This document shows positions 32,070-40,805 of a stretch of DNA of 64,000 nucleotides, in pieces (the stretch's first letter is position 1; each line of letters starts with the position of its first letter). Origin of the DNA: Parashewanella sp049608225 (GTDB taxonomy: Bacteria; Pseudomonadota; Gammaproteobacteria; Enterobacterales; Shewanellaceae). Made by a program: the position numbers and the translations under genes. The stretch lies in assembly GCA_049608225.1 (NCBI GenBank), contig JBMYXI010000008.1, forward strand, positions 1 to 64,000, written 5' to 3'. Below the pieces are notes generated by a model, which did not search any database, was not told where the DNA came from, and saw only the letters and a program-made list of their open reading frames with translations.

Positions 32070-35000
32070 ATGACCAGCAACAACAAGCCCGATAATACGA
32101 CTCAGGCTCTAGGTGCCGACCCACTTTTTTTACACGCTGAGCATTTAGCGAAAGACTTTTCATTATTTCCAAAGCACAGTAAGCAGAGCCTGTCTGATGA
32201 AGTCAAAGGTCTATTAGACGAAGAAACTATTCAGGCTAACTTAAAGAATTTAGCGCAATTAGATGTTGATGGATACGTAACGAAAGTTATTCAACCAACG
32301 CAAGATAAAAATCGCCCAAGTGCCAAGCGCATCATTGCAGATTTAAAAGGTAAAGTCGTTTCAGATACCCATATCGGTTCATTTTACAGTGCAGAAGTTG
32401 AGCTGAATTTTGGCACGCGTACTCGCCGTATTGGTTTTATCGCTCAAGAGCGCACAACGTCAAATGGCGCGTGGATGCCAGAGCATCATCTTGCTGCTTG
32501 TAAGGCGATCCGTCATTTTGCAGAGCTTTCAATGCCAATTGTGTATTTCATTGACACGCCGGGCGCTGATGCAGGTGAAATTGCCAACAGTCAGAACCAA
32601 GCGCATTCTATCTCGAAAGCCATTGCTGAAAGTGCCAACGTTGACGTGCCGACAGTGGGTATTGTCATTGGTGCAGGTTATTCAGGTGGTGCGATCCCAC
32701 TTGCTGCAGCAAACATTCTCCTTTCACTTCGTGATGGTATTTTCAACACTATTCAGCCACAAGGCTTGCAAAGCATTGCACGCAAATACAACCTTTCTTG
32801 GCAGGAATGTGCAAAGTCAGTGGGTGTATCGCCAGAAGAGCTTTATACCGCTGGCTGCATTGATGGCATCATCGATTTTACGCCATCAGACAGAGATGAA
32901 CGTCAACATAATTTGCGCCGCGCGATTATCAGCGGTATTGAAGCGGTAGAGAAAGCTGCTATTGATTTCGTTCGTGACTCTGACGATTTACGTGAACATT
33001 ACGATCGCAGTTTAAACCGTTTCCTTAACCCTTCAGCGAATTTGGCATCGCTTGATGTCAATGCAGAACTTTCGGTGGCAAGTAACCCAACCATGCACTT
33101 GAACTTGTTTGGTAGTGCATACCGTTACTTGCGCTATCTCACTTTGCGTAGCCGTATCCACTCAATTTCTCAAGGTGAATATGGTCGTTTATCGAAAGTG
33201 AGTGTGCCAGAAGGTGATTTACTTGCTCGTATTCAACAAGAGCAAGACAAAGTATTCCAAACTTGGTTGGCCAGCCCAGATAAACTTGTTTATGACGACG
33301 AGCTAAACAAGTTGTGGAGTAATTTTACCGCTAAACGTGAAGAAATTTCGACCGAACGTAACATGCTTACACGTTTGATTTTGGGTGAGCCAAAAGAGAA
33401 CTATAAGAAAGCGCGTAAAGCCTTATTATTTAACATTGGTTGGTCTTTGTATCACCGCTGGAAGAGTAATGCGGCGAATAACTTTAAAGGGTTAATTCAA
33501 TACCTTGAAAGCTTGCCTAAAGATGTGACTGAAAAACAATGGCCAGAGCTAAATCAATTAACTGTTTTAGATGTAGTGGTTAATGACGAGCTACGTGAAG
33601 ACTTCATTTGGCAGTGTTATAACATTCTTATCTTCAATGCATTGTACGACAATGTGGTCGTGAATTTAGCTTCGATTGCCAAAGAAGCCATGATGAGCAA
33701 AAGCTTATCTCGTGCTTCTCTTGACGGTTTGTTACATAGTTCAATCGATAAAGCGATTTCTACTCAAGATATTGCCAACGATAAAAGTAAATTCTACAAG
33801 TGGCTTAAATACTTTATGTCACAGTCCAACCGTGCTGAATTGTTAACACGTGTTGAACAATGGAAGAGTGTTGGTTTTCCACAAATGAACGACAGTTTGT
33901 TTGTGATCCTAACTTACTTCTTTGAGCGTTTATTGCCTGAGTACTTTGACAGTGAAGAAGACAACTCAAGCTTTACTGGCGCAATTAACCCTGTGCGTAT
34001 TGGTCGTCGTAAAGATTTCTGGAACCGTCTCACTATGGGTTACCAAGATCTGTTGATCCAGAAAGTATTACGTGACGAGAAACGTTCAGGAAAAATGAGC
34101 TGGCAGAACATCATTGAGAAGTTCTTCACTGACTTTGAGGAAGTGAATGCAGACTTCATGACTGCCAATCAATTGAACTTCCCTGGTTTCCGTTTATCTA
34201 TTGAAGATGCATTGGATAAAGGCATTCGTCCGTGCGGTTTGATCACAGGTTTAGGTGATTTTGAACACAATGGTCAAAAGTTACGGGCTGGTGTGGCGGT
34301 ATCGAATACTGCATTCCAAGCAGGTGCATTTGATATGGCCAGTGCGGAGAAATTCAGTGCACTGTTAATTGAATGTGCTAAACGTAAATTACCAGTTATT
34401 TGTTTTATCAGTTCTGGTGGTATGCAAACTAAAGAAGGTGCGGCAGCATTATTCTCAATGGCTGTGGTAAATGATCGTATTACGCGCTTTATTCGTGATA
34501 ACGAATTGCCAGTACTTATGTTTGGCTATGGTGACTGTACCGGTGGTGCTCAAGCGAGCTTTGTAACTCACCCGCTTGTACAAACATATTATCTATCTGG
34601 TACCAATATGCCGTTTGCAGGGCAAATGGTCGTGCCAGCTTACTTGCCATCAACATCAACCTTGTCTAACTATCTGTCGAAAGTTCCGGGGGCAATGAAT
34701 GGTCTTGTAAACAATCCATTTAGCGAAACCTTGGATACACAACTGGCTGGCATCGATCCATTAATGCCATTGCCTACTCAACAGATTAATGATGTGATTG
34801 GTAATGCATTGTCAACCTTGGTTCCTGAAGTTGTTGCCGAAGACGTTGAAATTGAGCAAAACGACCCTCGTGCGTTGATGTCGCCAATGAGTAAAGTATT
34901 GATCCACGCTCGTGGTTGTACTGCGGTTAAGCTTATTCGCAAAGCACACGATAATAACCTTAACGTAGTATTAGTAGCGTCAGATCCTGATATGACCTCT

Positions 35001-36623
35001 GTGCCTGCTGACATGCTTAAACCAAATGATAAGTTAGTTTGTTTAGGTGGTAACACGTCTGATGAAAGTTATCTAAATGCTTACTCAGTGTTGAAAGTGG
35101 CTGAATACGAAAGAGTTGATGCACTTCATCCAGGTATTGGTTTCCTATCAGAAAGTCCACAATTCGCGGCATTATGTGTAAACAATGGTGTTAACTTTGT
35201 TGGGCCAAGTGTCTATTCAATGACGACTATGGGCAACAAGTCAAATGCAATTAAGACATCACAAAGTCAGAATGTTCCTGTTGTACCAGGTTCACACGGT
35301 ATTTTGAATAATGCTGAACAGGCGGTGAATGTTGCTAATGAGATTGGCTATCCAGTATTACTAAAAGCCGTACAAGGCGGTGGCGGTAAAGGTATTCAAG
35401 TTGTTGAGCGTCCAGAAGACATGATTGGTTTATTCCAAAAAACGTCAACTGAAGCGGCTGCCGCATTTGGTAACGGCGACTTATACCTTGAAAAATATGT
35501 AACCTCACTGCGTCACATTGAAGTTCAGCTACTGCGTGATAAGTTTGGCAACACGAAAGTATTGGGTTTACGTGACTGCTCTGTGCAGCGTAATAACCAG
35601 AAAGTGATTGAAGAATCACATTCAACCATGTTGCCAGATGAGCTTAAACAGCAAGTGATGGAATACACACGTGCATTAGGTGATGTCACTGATTACATGG
35701 GTGCAGGTACGGTTGAGTTTATTTATAACTTAGATGCCAACGAAGTGTATTTCATGGAAATGAATACTCGTCTTCAAGTTGAGCATCCAGTAACTGAAGC
35801 GACATCAGGCATTGATATTGTTAGCGCGCAATTTGATGTTGCCGCTGGTCGTTCAATCGAAGATATTGAGCCGCAAGAAATCGGTTATGCAATGGAACTT
35901 CGTATCACAGCTGAAAAAGCCGCACTTGATAGTAATGGTGTGCTGCAGTTGTTACCTAACCCAGGAATGATCACCGAATGTGATTTCCCACAGCGTGATG
36001 ATATCGAAATCATCTCGATTGCAGAAACAGATAAAGAAGTGTCACCTTACTACGACAGCTTGATTGCTCAAGTGATCATGCGCGGTGAAAATCGTGAAGA
36101 CGTGATTGAGAAGTTTATCGCTTACTTAGATCAAGTTGTGATCAAAGGTATTGCGACCAACATTCCATTACTGAAACGTATTCTTAAAGATGGTACTTTC
36201 CGCGAAGGTGTTTACGATACTAACTATCTACCACGCTTAATGGCTGAACTTGATATTCCTGAGCTTATCGCTGAAATGGAAGCGGCAGCAGAAACCAAGG
36301 GTGTATCAACTGAGTCACTACGTGTTGGTGAGAGTAATGAGTTGAAAGTATTAGCACAAGGCGCGGGTATCTTCTATTCTTCCCCTGCGCCGGGTGAACC
36401 AGACTTTGTTAAAGAAGGCGATATCATTACTGTTGATGACACATTGGCTTTAACTGAAGCGATGAAAATGTTCACTCAAGTTAACCTTGCGAGTTTCAAC
36501 CGTAAAGATGCGATTTTGTATCCAGAAGATAAGAAATATCGAATTGAACGTATTCTTAACTCAAATGGACAGCAAATATCGCAAGGCGACTTACTGTTTG
36601 TTGTTTCTCCAATAGAAGAATAA
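32070..36623 (+). CDS. Single-chain acyl-CoA carboxylase (AccA-AccD-biotin carboxylase-BCCP)
   Basis: This 1517-residue protein joins all activities of an acyl-CoA carboxylase. From about 100 to 290 is an AccA-type carboxyltransferase part (FIDTPGADAGE, GAGYSGGA). From about 650 to 900 is an AccD-type part (CFISSGGMQTKEGAAAL, FGYGDCTGGAQASF). From about 937 to 1400 is biotin carboxylase (KAVQGGGGKGIQVV, EMNTRLQVEHPVTE). Last, from about 1440, comes a biotinyl domain with EAMKM (Lys near 1465). Shewanella encodes a similar protein in addition to the normal Acc subunits, so the substrate may not be acetyl-CoA. The stretch between 330 and 640 is helical and of unclear role. Confidence 0.88.
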   Translation: MTSNNKPDNTTQALGADPLFLHAEHLAKDFSLFPKHSKQSLSDEVKGLLDEETIQANLKNLAQLDVDGYVTKVIQPTQDKNRPSAKRIIADLKGKVVSDTHIGSFYSAEVELNFGTRTRRIGFIAQERTTSNGAWMPEHHLAACKAIRHFAELSMPIVYFIDTPGADAGEIANSQNQAHSISKAIAESANVDVPTVGIVIGAGYSGGAIPLAAANILLSLRDGIFNTIQPQGLQSIARKYNLSWQECAKSVGVSPEELYTAGCIDGIIDFTPSDRDERQHNLRRAIISGIEAVEKAAIDFVRDSDDLREHYDRSLNRFLNPSANLASLDVNAELSVASNPTMHLNLFGSAYRYLRYLTLRSRIHSISQGEYGRLSKVSVPEGDLLARIQQEQDKVFQTWLASPDKLVYDDELNKLWSNFTAKREEISTERNMLTRLILGEPKENYKKARKALLFNIGWSLYHRWKSNAANNFKGLIQYLESLPKDVTEKQWPELNQLTVLDVVVNDELREDFIWQCYNILIFNALYDNVVVNLASIAKEAMMSKSLSRASLDGLLHSSIDKAISTQDIANDKSKFYKWLKYFMSQSNRAELLTRVEQWKSVGFPQMNDSLFVILTYFFERLLPEYFDSEEDNSSFTGAINPVRIGRRKDFWNRLTMGYQDLLIQKVLRDEKRSGKMSWQNIIEKFFTDFEEVNADFMTANQLNFPGFRLSIEDALDKGIRPCGLITGLGDFEHNGQKLRAGVAVSNTAFQAGAFDMASAEKFSALLIECAKRKLPVICFISSGGMQTKEGAAALFSMAVVNDRITRFIRDNELPVLMFGYGDCTGGAQASFVTHPLVQTYYLSGTNMPFAGQMVVPAYLPSTSTLSNYLSKVPGAMNGLVNNPFSETLDTQLAGIDPLMPLPTQQINDVIGNALSTLVPEVVAEDVEIEQNDPRALMSPMSKVLIHARGCTAVKLIRKAHDNNLNVVLVASDPDMTSVPADMLKPNDKLVCLGGNTSDESYLNAYSVLKVAEYERVDALHPGIGFLSESPQFAALCVNNGVNFVGPSVYSMTTMGNKSNAIKTSQSQNVPVVPGSHGILNNAEQAVNVANEIGYPVLLKAVQGGGGKGIQVVERPEDMIGLFQKTSTEAAAAFGNGDLYLEKYVTSLRHIEVQLLRDKFGNTKVLGLRDCSVQRNNQKVIEESHSTMLPDELKQQVMEYTRALGDVTDYMGAGTVEFIYNLDANEVYFMEMNTRLQVEHPVTEATSGIDIVSAQFDVAAGRSIEDIEPQEIGYAMELRITAEKAALDSNGVLQLLPNPGMITECDFPQRDDIEIISIAETDKEVSPYYDSLIAQVIMRGENREDVIEKFIAYLDQVVIKGIATNIPLLKRILKDGTFREGVYDTNYLPRLMAELDIPELIAEMEAAAETKGVSTESLRVGESNELKVLAQGAGIFYSSPAPGEPDFVKEGDIITVDDTLALTEAMKMFTQVNLASFNRKDAILYPEDKKYRIERILNSNGQQISQGDLLFVVSPIEE

Positions 36624-36629
36624 ACCTTA

Positions 36630-36892
36630 GAGCCTGTAGATCTTTCAGGATTGAATTTTGTGCTATTTGAGCGCTTTTTTGTTCAAGGCGTGAGCAGTGA
36701 AGCTTAGTCATCTAAGTAAGCTGCTCATAACACAGAATAGGAAGCGCTCAAAAGCATCGAAGACAGCGTAAATTGGTCGTTTCTGCTTCGTTATCGTTTG
36801 TTTATGTAGAGCGTCTACACTGCACAAACTCCGCCTTGCATAAAACAACCAATTTATCGCTGCAAAAGTAAGCACGAAAGTTCAACACGCCC
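36630..36892. mobile_element. MITE-like foldback element
   Basis: This 263-bp non-coding element has imperfect 17-bp terminal inverted repeats: GAGCCTGTAGATCTTTC at the left and the complement of GAAAGTTCAACACGCCC at the right, with about 13 of 17 positions agreeing. TA flanks both ends (36628-36629 and 36893-36894), as after insertion by IS630/Tc1-type transposases. Inside are two further long hairpins: TTTGAGCGCTT with AAGCGCTCAAA (36666-36752), and AATTGGT with ACCAATT (36771-36854). There is no ORF. It fills most of the 407-bp gap between the carboxylase gene and rsmE. Confidence 0.6.
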
Positions 36893-36904
36893 TAATCTTC
36901 CTTG

Positions 36905-36938
36905 AAAAAATCCTCGATATTTATCGGGGATTTTTTTT
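36905..36938 (+). terminator. Rho-independent terminator
   Basis: AAAATCC-CGAT pairs with ATCG-GGATTTT over an AT-rich loop and runs into eight T. It lies past the foldback element and before rsmE, so it probably ends the carboxylase transcript. Confidence 0.85.
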
Positions 36939-37030
36939 GCCTAATCATGGTAAACTCAAGCCAGATAACCAGTTATAACAGTGATACTTGAAGAGGTATC
37001 TTCAAGTATCAAGAGTATTAAGAAGCATTA

Positions 37031-37759
37031 ATGAGAATTCCACGTATTTATCAGACGGGTACAATTACTGTCAATCAACCGTTAGCGCTTGACGAAGAGG
37101 GCGCTGGACATATCGGCCGTGTACTGCGCATGTCACAAGGTGAGCAATTAGTGTTGTTTAATGGTGATGGTAATGATTATTTATGTGAAATTAGTCAAAG
37201 CAGCAAGAAAAACGTTTCGGTAGAAGTGCTTTCAAGTTCTGAAGTTGCAGCCGAATCTCCACTTAACCTCCATTTAGGACAAGTAATTTCTCGTGGTGAT
37301 CGCATGGACTTTACCATTCAGAAATCAGTAGAGTTAGGTGTGAATACTATTACGCCGTTATTTTCTGAGCGTTGTGGCGTCAAACTCACTGGTGAGCGGT
37401 TAGCGAAGAAAATTCAACAATGGCAAAAGATCGTCATCAGTGCTTGTGAACAATCTGGCCGAAGTGTGGTGCCAATTGTGCGACCCGCTATGACATTAGA
37501 GCAATGGTGCGGAGAACAAACGTCAGCGTTAAAATTAAACCTGCATCCTAGGGCACAACATGGCATTAATGGGTTAACTTTGAAAAATAATCATGTTCGT
37601 TTATTGATTGGGCCTGAAGGTGGATTATCAGAGTCTGAAATTGCCATGACAGAAACTCACAATTTTACCGATGTCTTATTGGGTCCTCGTGTGCTTCGTA
37701 CTGAAACTGCTGCATTAACAACCATTAGCGCACTACAATTGAAATTTGGCGATTTGTAA
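37031..37759 (+). CDS. rsmE: 16S rRNA (uracil-1498-N3) methyltransferase
   Basis: This 242-residue SPOUT-class enzyme uses S-adenosylmethionine to methylate U1498 of 16S rRNA. It has an N-terminal PUA-like domain (about 1-70, beginning MRIPRIYQ) and a knotted C-terminal domain with LLIGPEGGLSESEI and LGPRVLRTETAAL, the SAM-binding signature. Length matches E. coli RsmE (243). gshB follows after 24 bases, the usual neighbour in this group. Confidence 0.95.
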   Translation: MRIPRIYQTGTITVNQPLALDEEGAGHIGRVLRMSQGEQLVLFNGDGNDYLCEISQSSKKNVSVEVLSSSEVAAESPLNLHLGQVISRGDRMDFTIQKSVELGVNTITPLFSERCGVKLTGERLAKKIQQWQKIVISACEQSGRSVVPIVRPAMTLEQWCGEQTSALKLNLHPRAQHGINGLTLKNNHVRLLIGPEGGLSESEIAMTETHNFTDVLLGPRVLRTETAALTTISALQLKFGDL

Positions 37760-37783
37760 TACCCCTACAATTTAGGAAAAACA

Positions 37784-38734
37784 ATGATCAAACTTGGCAT
37801 CGTGATGGATCCCATCAACGACATTAATATCAAAAAAGACTCGAGTTTTGCCATGTTGTTGGCAGCACAAGCTCGTGGTTATGAATTGTTTTACATGGAA
37901 ATGCAAGATCTTGCATTAATCGATGGCGAAGCTATTGCCTCAATGAAAAAACTATCGGTAAAAAATGATCCACAAGATTGGTATCAGCTTGATTCGGCAG
38001 TGGAAACGCCTTTATCGGATCTTGATGTGATCTTAATGCGTAAAGACCCGCCATTCGATACCGAATTTATCTACGCAACCTATATGTTAGAGCGCGCAGA
38101 AGCACAAGGTACATTAATTGTTAATAAGCCACAAAGTCTGCGTGATGCCAATGAAAAGTTGTTTACCGCTTGGTTTGCCGAATTTACGCCAACAACATTA
38201 GTGTGCCGTGATGCTAAACGCATTCGTGAATTTCATGCAAAGCACCAAGACATTATTATCAAGCCACTTGATGGCATGGGTGGTTCGTCGATTTTTCGTG
38301 TAAAGCAAGATGATCCAAATCTTGGCGTTATCATTGAAACCTTAACCAATCATGGCGAAAATTACGCTATGGTGCAGGCGTTTATTCCGCAGATCACTCA
38401 AGGCGATAAGCGAATTTTAATCGTTGATGGCGAACCTATGCCTTATGCATTAGCCCGTATTCCTGCTAAAGGTGAAACTCGCGGTAACCTTGCTGCGGGT
38501 GGTTCAGGTGTTGCGCAGCCATTATCAGAATCAGACTGGCACATTGCGAGATCTCTAGGGCCAGAGCTTAAAAAGCGTGGGCTAATTTTTGTTGGTATTG
38601 ATGTCATTGGCGATAAGCTAACTGAAATCAATGTCACCAGCCCAACGTGCATTAAAGAAATCGAAGCCGCGTTTGATGTGGATATCACAGGCAAACTCAT
38701 GGATGCGATTGAACGCCGGATCGGCAAATCCTAA
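37784..38734 (+). CDS. gshB: Glutathione synthetase
   Basis: This 316-residue ATP-grasp ligase joins gamma-glutamylcysteine and glycine. IVMDPINDINIKKDSSFAML at the start (in part), MRKDPPFD, KPLDGMGGSSIFR and RIPAKGETRGNLAAGG are classic family stretches. Length matches E. coli (316). AGGAAA precedes the ATG. It is probably co-transcribed with rsmE. Confidence 0.97.
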   Translation: MIKLGIVMDPINDINIKKDSSFAMLLAAQARGYELFYMEMQDLALIDGEAIASMKKLSVKNDPQDWYQLDSAVETPLSDLDVILMRKDPPFDTEFIYATYMLERAEAQGTLIVNKPQSLRDANEKLFTAWFAEFTPTTLVCRDAKRIREFHAKHQDIIIKPLDGMGGSSIFRVKQDDPNLGVIIETLTNHGENYAMVQAFIPQITQGDKRILIVDGEPMPYALARIPAKGETRGNLAAGGSGVAQPLSESDWHIARSLGPELKKRGLIFVGIDVIGDKLTEINVTSPTCIKEIEAAFDVDITGKLMDAIERRIGKS

Positions 38735-38744
38735 AATAGGTGTT

Positions 38745-38820
38745 ATACCATTCACATCAATCGACTGTAATTACAAAGCTAAGGCTTAGTTTAAAACATA
38801 GTTATTGGTACGAATGGTAT
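38745..38820. repeat. Intergenic inverted repeat (ATACCATTC / GAATGGTAT)
   Basis: Perfect 9-bp arms at 38745-38753 and 38812-38820 enclose 58 bp, which contain a smaller AAGC-TAAG-GCTTA hairpin. The unit lies between gshB and the phosphatase gene and resembles small dispersed repeats of marine gammaproteobacteria. Its role is unknown; it could act as a transcription stop or be a remnant of a mobile repeat. Confidence 0.5.
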
Positions 38821-38843
38821 TAGGTAACAGATAGGTTATTCAA

Positions 38844-40148
38844 ATGAACATAACGCGTACTCTGAAACGATTAGCGCTTGCGAGCATTATTTTTCCTGTG
38901 ATATGCAATGCGGCGTCTGTATCTTCAATACAATCAGCACAGTCAGTTTTAGCACCTAAAAATATCATCATTATGATTGGTGATGGCATGGGACCCGCCT
39001 ACACCACAGCATATCGACTATATAAAGATGATCCAACAACTGCAAAAATAGAACCTACTATTTTTGATGAGATTTTGGTGGGGATGGCGCGTACTTCGCC
39101 TGCCAGAATGAGTGGTTATGTTACTGACTCCGCGGCTGCAGCAACGGCGTTATCATCAGGTGTAAAAACCTACAATGGTGCCATTGGTAAAGATGCGCAC
39201 AAGCACGATGTAACTACGCTACTTGAACGCGCTAAAACGCAAGGTAAAGCCATTGGTGTGGCTGTTACTTCACAGGTGAATCATGCTACGCCAGCTGCAT
39301 TTTTAGCTCATAATGATAGCCGTAAAAACTATGAGCAAATCGCTCAAGCGTACTTACATTCTGATGCCGATGTTATTTTAGGTGGTGGTCAAAAGTATTT
39401 TTCTAAAAGTTTAATTAACAAGTTTGAAAGCAAAGGCTATCAATATGTGAGCCAGTTTGATCATTTGAATCAAGTTAAAAGTGGTAAAGTGTTGGGGTTG
39501 TTTGCAAAAGTGCAATTACCCTGGGCTGTGGATAATCCTGATGCTCATCAACTGAGTACTATGACGGAAAAAGCACTTGAGGTGTTATCACAAAGCGACA
39601 AAGGGTTTGTGTTACTGGTTGAAGGCAGTTTAATCGATTGGGCTGGGCATTATAACGATATGGTTTCAGCCATGGGTGAAATGGATGAGTTCGCTCGCAC
39701 GGTTATGATAGTACGACAATTTGTAAAACAGCACCCAGATACGCTAATGGTGGTTACCGCTGATCATGAAACGGGTGGTTTAACGGTTGGCGCAGGCAAT
39801 CGTAAACGTTGGAAACCTGAAGTACTGAGAAAGATCCATAACAGTCCGACAGCGATTGTTGATGAATTAAGCTATGCATTTGATTGGCAATTATCATTGG
39901 TGGAGCAGCTTGGCTTTCAGCCAAAGAAAAAAGAAATGGCAAAGTTAGTCACTGTTTATGAAGATAAAACTAAGTTGGCTTTTGCTATCAGTGAGTTGAT
40001 TAATAAATACAGTCTGACTGGATGGACTTCAGACGATCATACGGCAGTAGATGTGCAAGTCTTTGCTGCTGGGCAAGGGGCGGAAAAATTCATCGGTTCA
40101 CAGGAAAATACGGATATTGCCAATAAACTTGCTGATATGCTGAAATAA
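38844..40148 (+). CDS. Alkaline phosphatase (PhoA family)
   Basis: This 434-residue exported metalloenzyme has a signal peptide (about 1-23, ending SIIFPVICNA). IIIMIGDGMGPAY provides a metal-binding Asp, TDSAAAATALSSGVKTYNGAIG (in part) holds the nucleophile Ser, and VTADHETGGL plus WTSDDHTAVDV provide further metal ligands. It hydrolyses phosphate monoesters in the periplasm or outside the cell. No phosphate-box sequence could be recognised upstream. yqiA follows after 19 bases. Confidence 0.92.
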   Translation: MNITRTLKRLALASIIFPVICNAASVSSIQSAQSVLAPKNIIIMIGDGMGPAYTTAYRLYKDDPTTAKIEPTIFDEILVGMARTSPARMSGYVTDSAAAATALSSGVKTYNGAIGKDAHKHDVTTLLERAKTQGKAIGVAVTSQVNHATPAAFLAHNDSRKNYEQIAQAYLHSDADVILGGGQKYFSKSLINKFESKGYQYVSQFDHLNQVKSGKVLGLFAKVQLPWAVDNPDAHQLSTMTEKALEVLSQSDKGFVLLVEGSLIDWAGHYNDMVSAMGEMDEFARTVMIVRQFVKQHPDTLMVVTADHETGGLTVGAGNRKRWKPEVLRKIHNSPTAIVDELSYAFDWQLSLVEQLGFQPKKKEMAKLVTVYEDKTKLAFAISELINKYSLTGWTSDDHTAVDVQVFAAGQGAEKFIGSQENTDIANKLADMLK

Positions 40149-40167
40149 CGGAGATCAATAACGGATT

Positions 40168-40749
40168 ATGTTGCTCTACATACATGGATTTAATAGTTCA
40201 CCATTGTCAGATAAAGGCGTACAAACAGCGGAATATATTCAACAATATTTTCCGCAACTGCCTTTTTATCAACCTCAACTGCCAAATTGTCCAAAGCAAG
40301 CTATCGAACTCTTGTCTGATATTGTTAACCAGGCAATTGCCCGCGGAGAAACACCCAGATATTTAGGGTCGTCATTAGGTGGTTATTTTGCCAGCTATTT
40401 GAGTGAAAATTACGGCGGCAAAGCAGTATTGATTAATCCTGCGGTTCGTCCTTATGAACTAATGGCTGAACTGATTGGTGAGCAATATAATCCTTACACA
40501 GAGCAATATTTTAATGTGCTACCTGAGCATCAAGATTGGTTGCAACAAATTGATACGTCATTTATCGTTCATCCAGATCGATTTTTTGTACTGCTGCAAA
40601 CCAAAGATGAAGTTTTAAATTATCGTCAAGCGGTTGCCAAGTACCATTGTTGCAAATTATTGATCGAATCAGGTGGCGATCACAGCTTTATCGGTTATTC
40701 TAAACACTTAGCCAACGTCTGTTGCTTCTTAGAGTTGACAAACGATTGA
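40168..40749 (+). CDS. yqiA: YqiA-type alpha/beta-hydrolase (esterase)
   Basis: This 193-residue soluble hydrolase begins MLLYIHGFNSSPLSDKG. The nucleophile elbow is GSSLGGYFA, and the closing His lies in SGGDHSFIGY; together with an Asp these make the catalytic triad. Length matches E. coli YqiA (193), a short-chain esterase. As in E. coli, it lies directly upstream of parE (56 bp apart). Confidence 0.92.
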   Translation: MLLYIHGFNSSPLSDKGVQTAEYIQQYFPQLPFYQPQLPNCPKQAIELLSDIVNQAIARGETPRYLGSSLGGYFASYLSENYGGKAVLINPAVRPYELMAELIGEQYNPYTEQYFNVLPEHQDWLQQIDTSFIVHPDRFFVLLQTKDEVLNYRQAVAKYHCCKLLIESGGDHSFIGYSKHLANVCCFLELTND

Positions 40750-40805
40750 ACAAAGCCGCAACATGGCGGTAGAACCTTATATAAGATCCAATTACTTATT
40801 GTGCT

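Noticed and set aside
32410..32949. Plus-strand ORF of 179 codons inside the carboxylase gene
   Set aside because: It is an out-of-frame shadow of the conserved AccA region.
36630..36892. CRISPR array or tRNA cluster in the structured intergenic region
   Set aside because: There are no regularly spaced direct repeats and no cloverleaf with a T-loop. The structure is nested inverted repeats.
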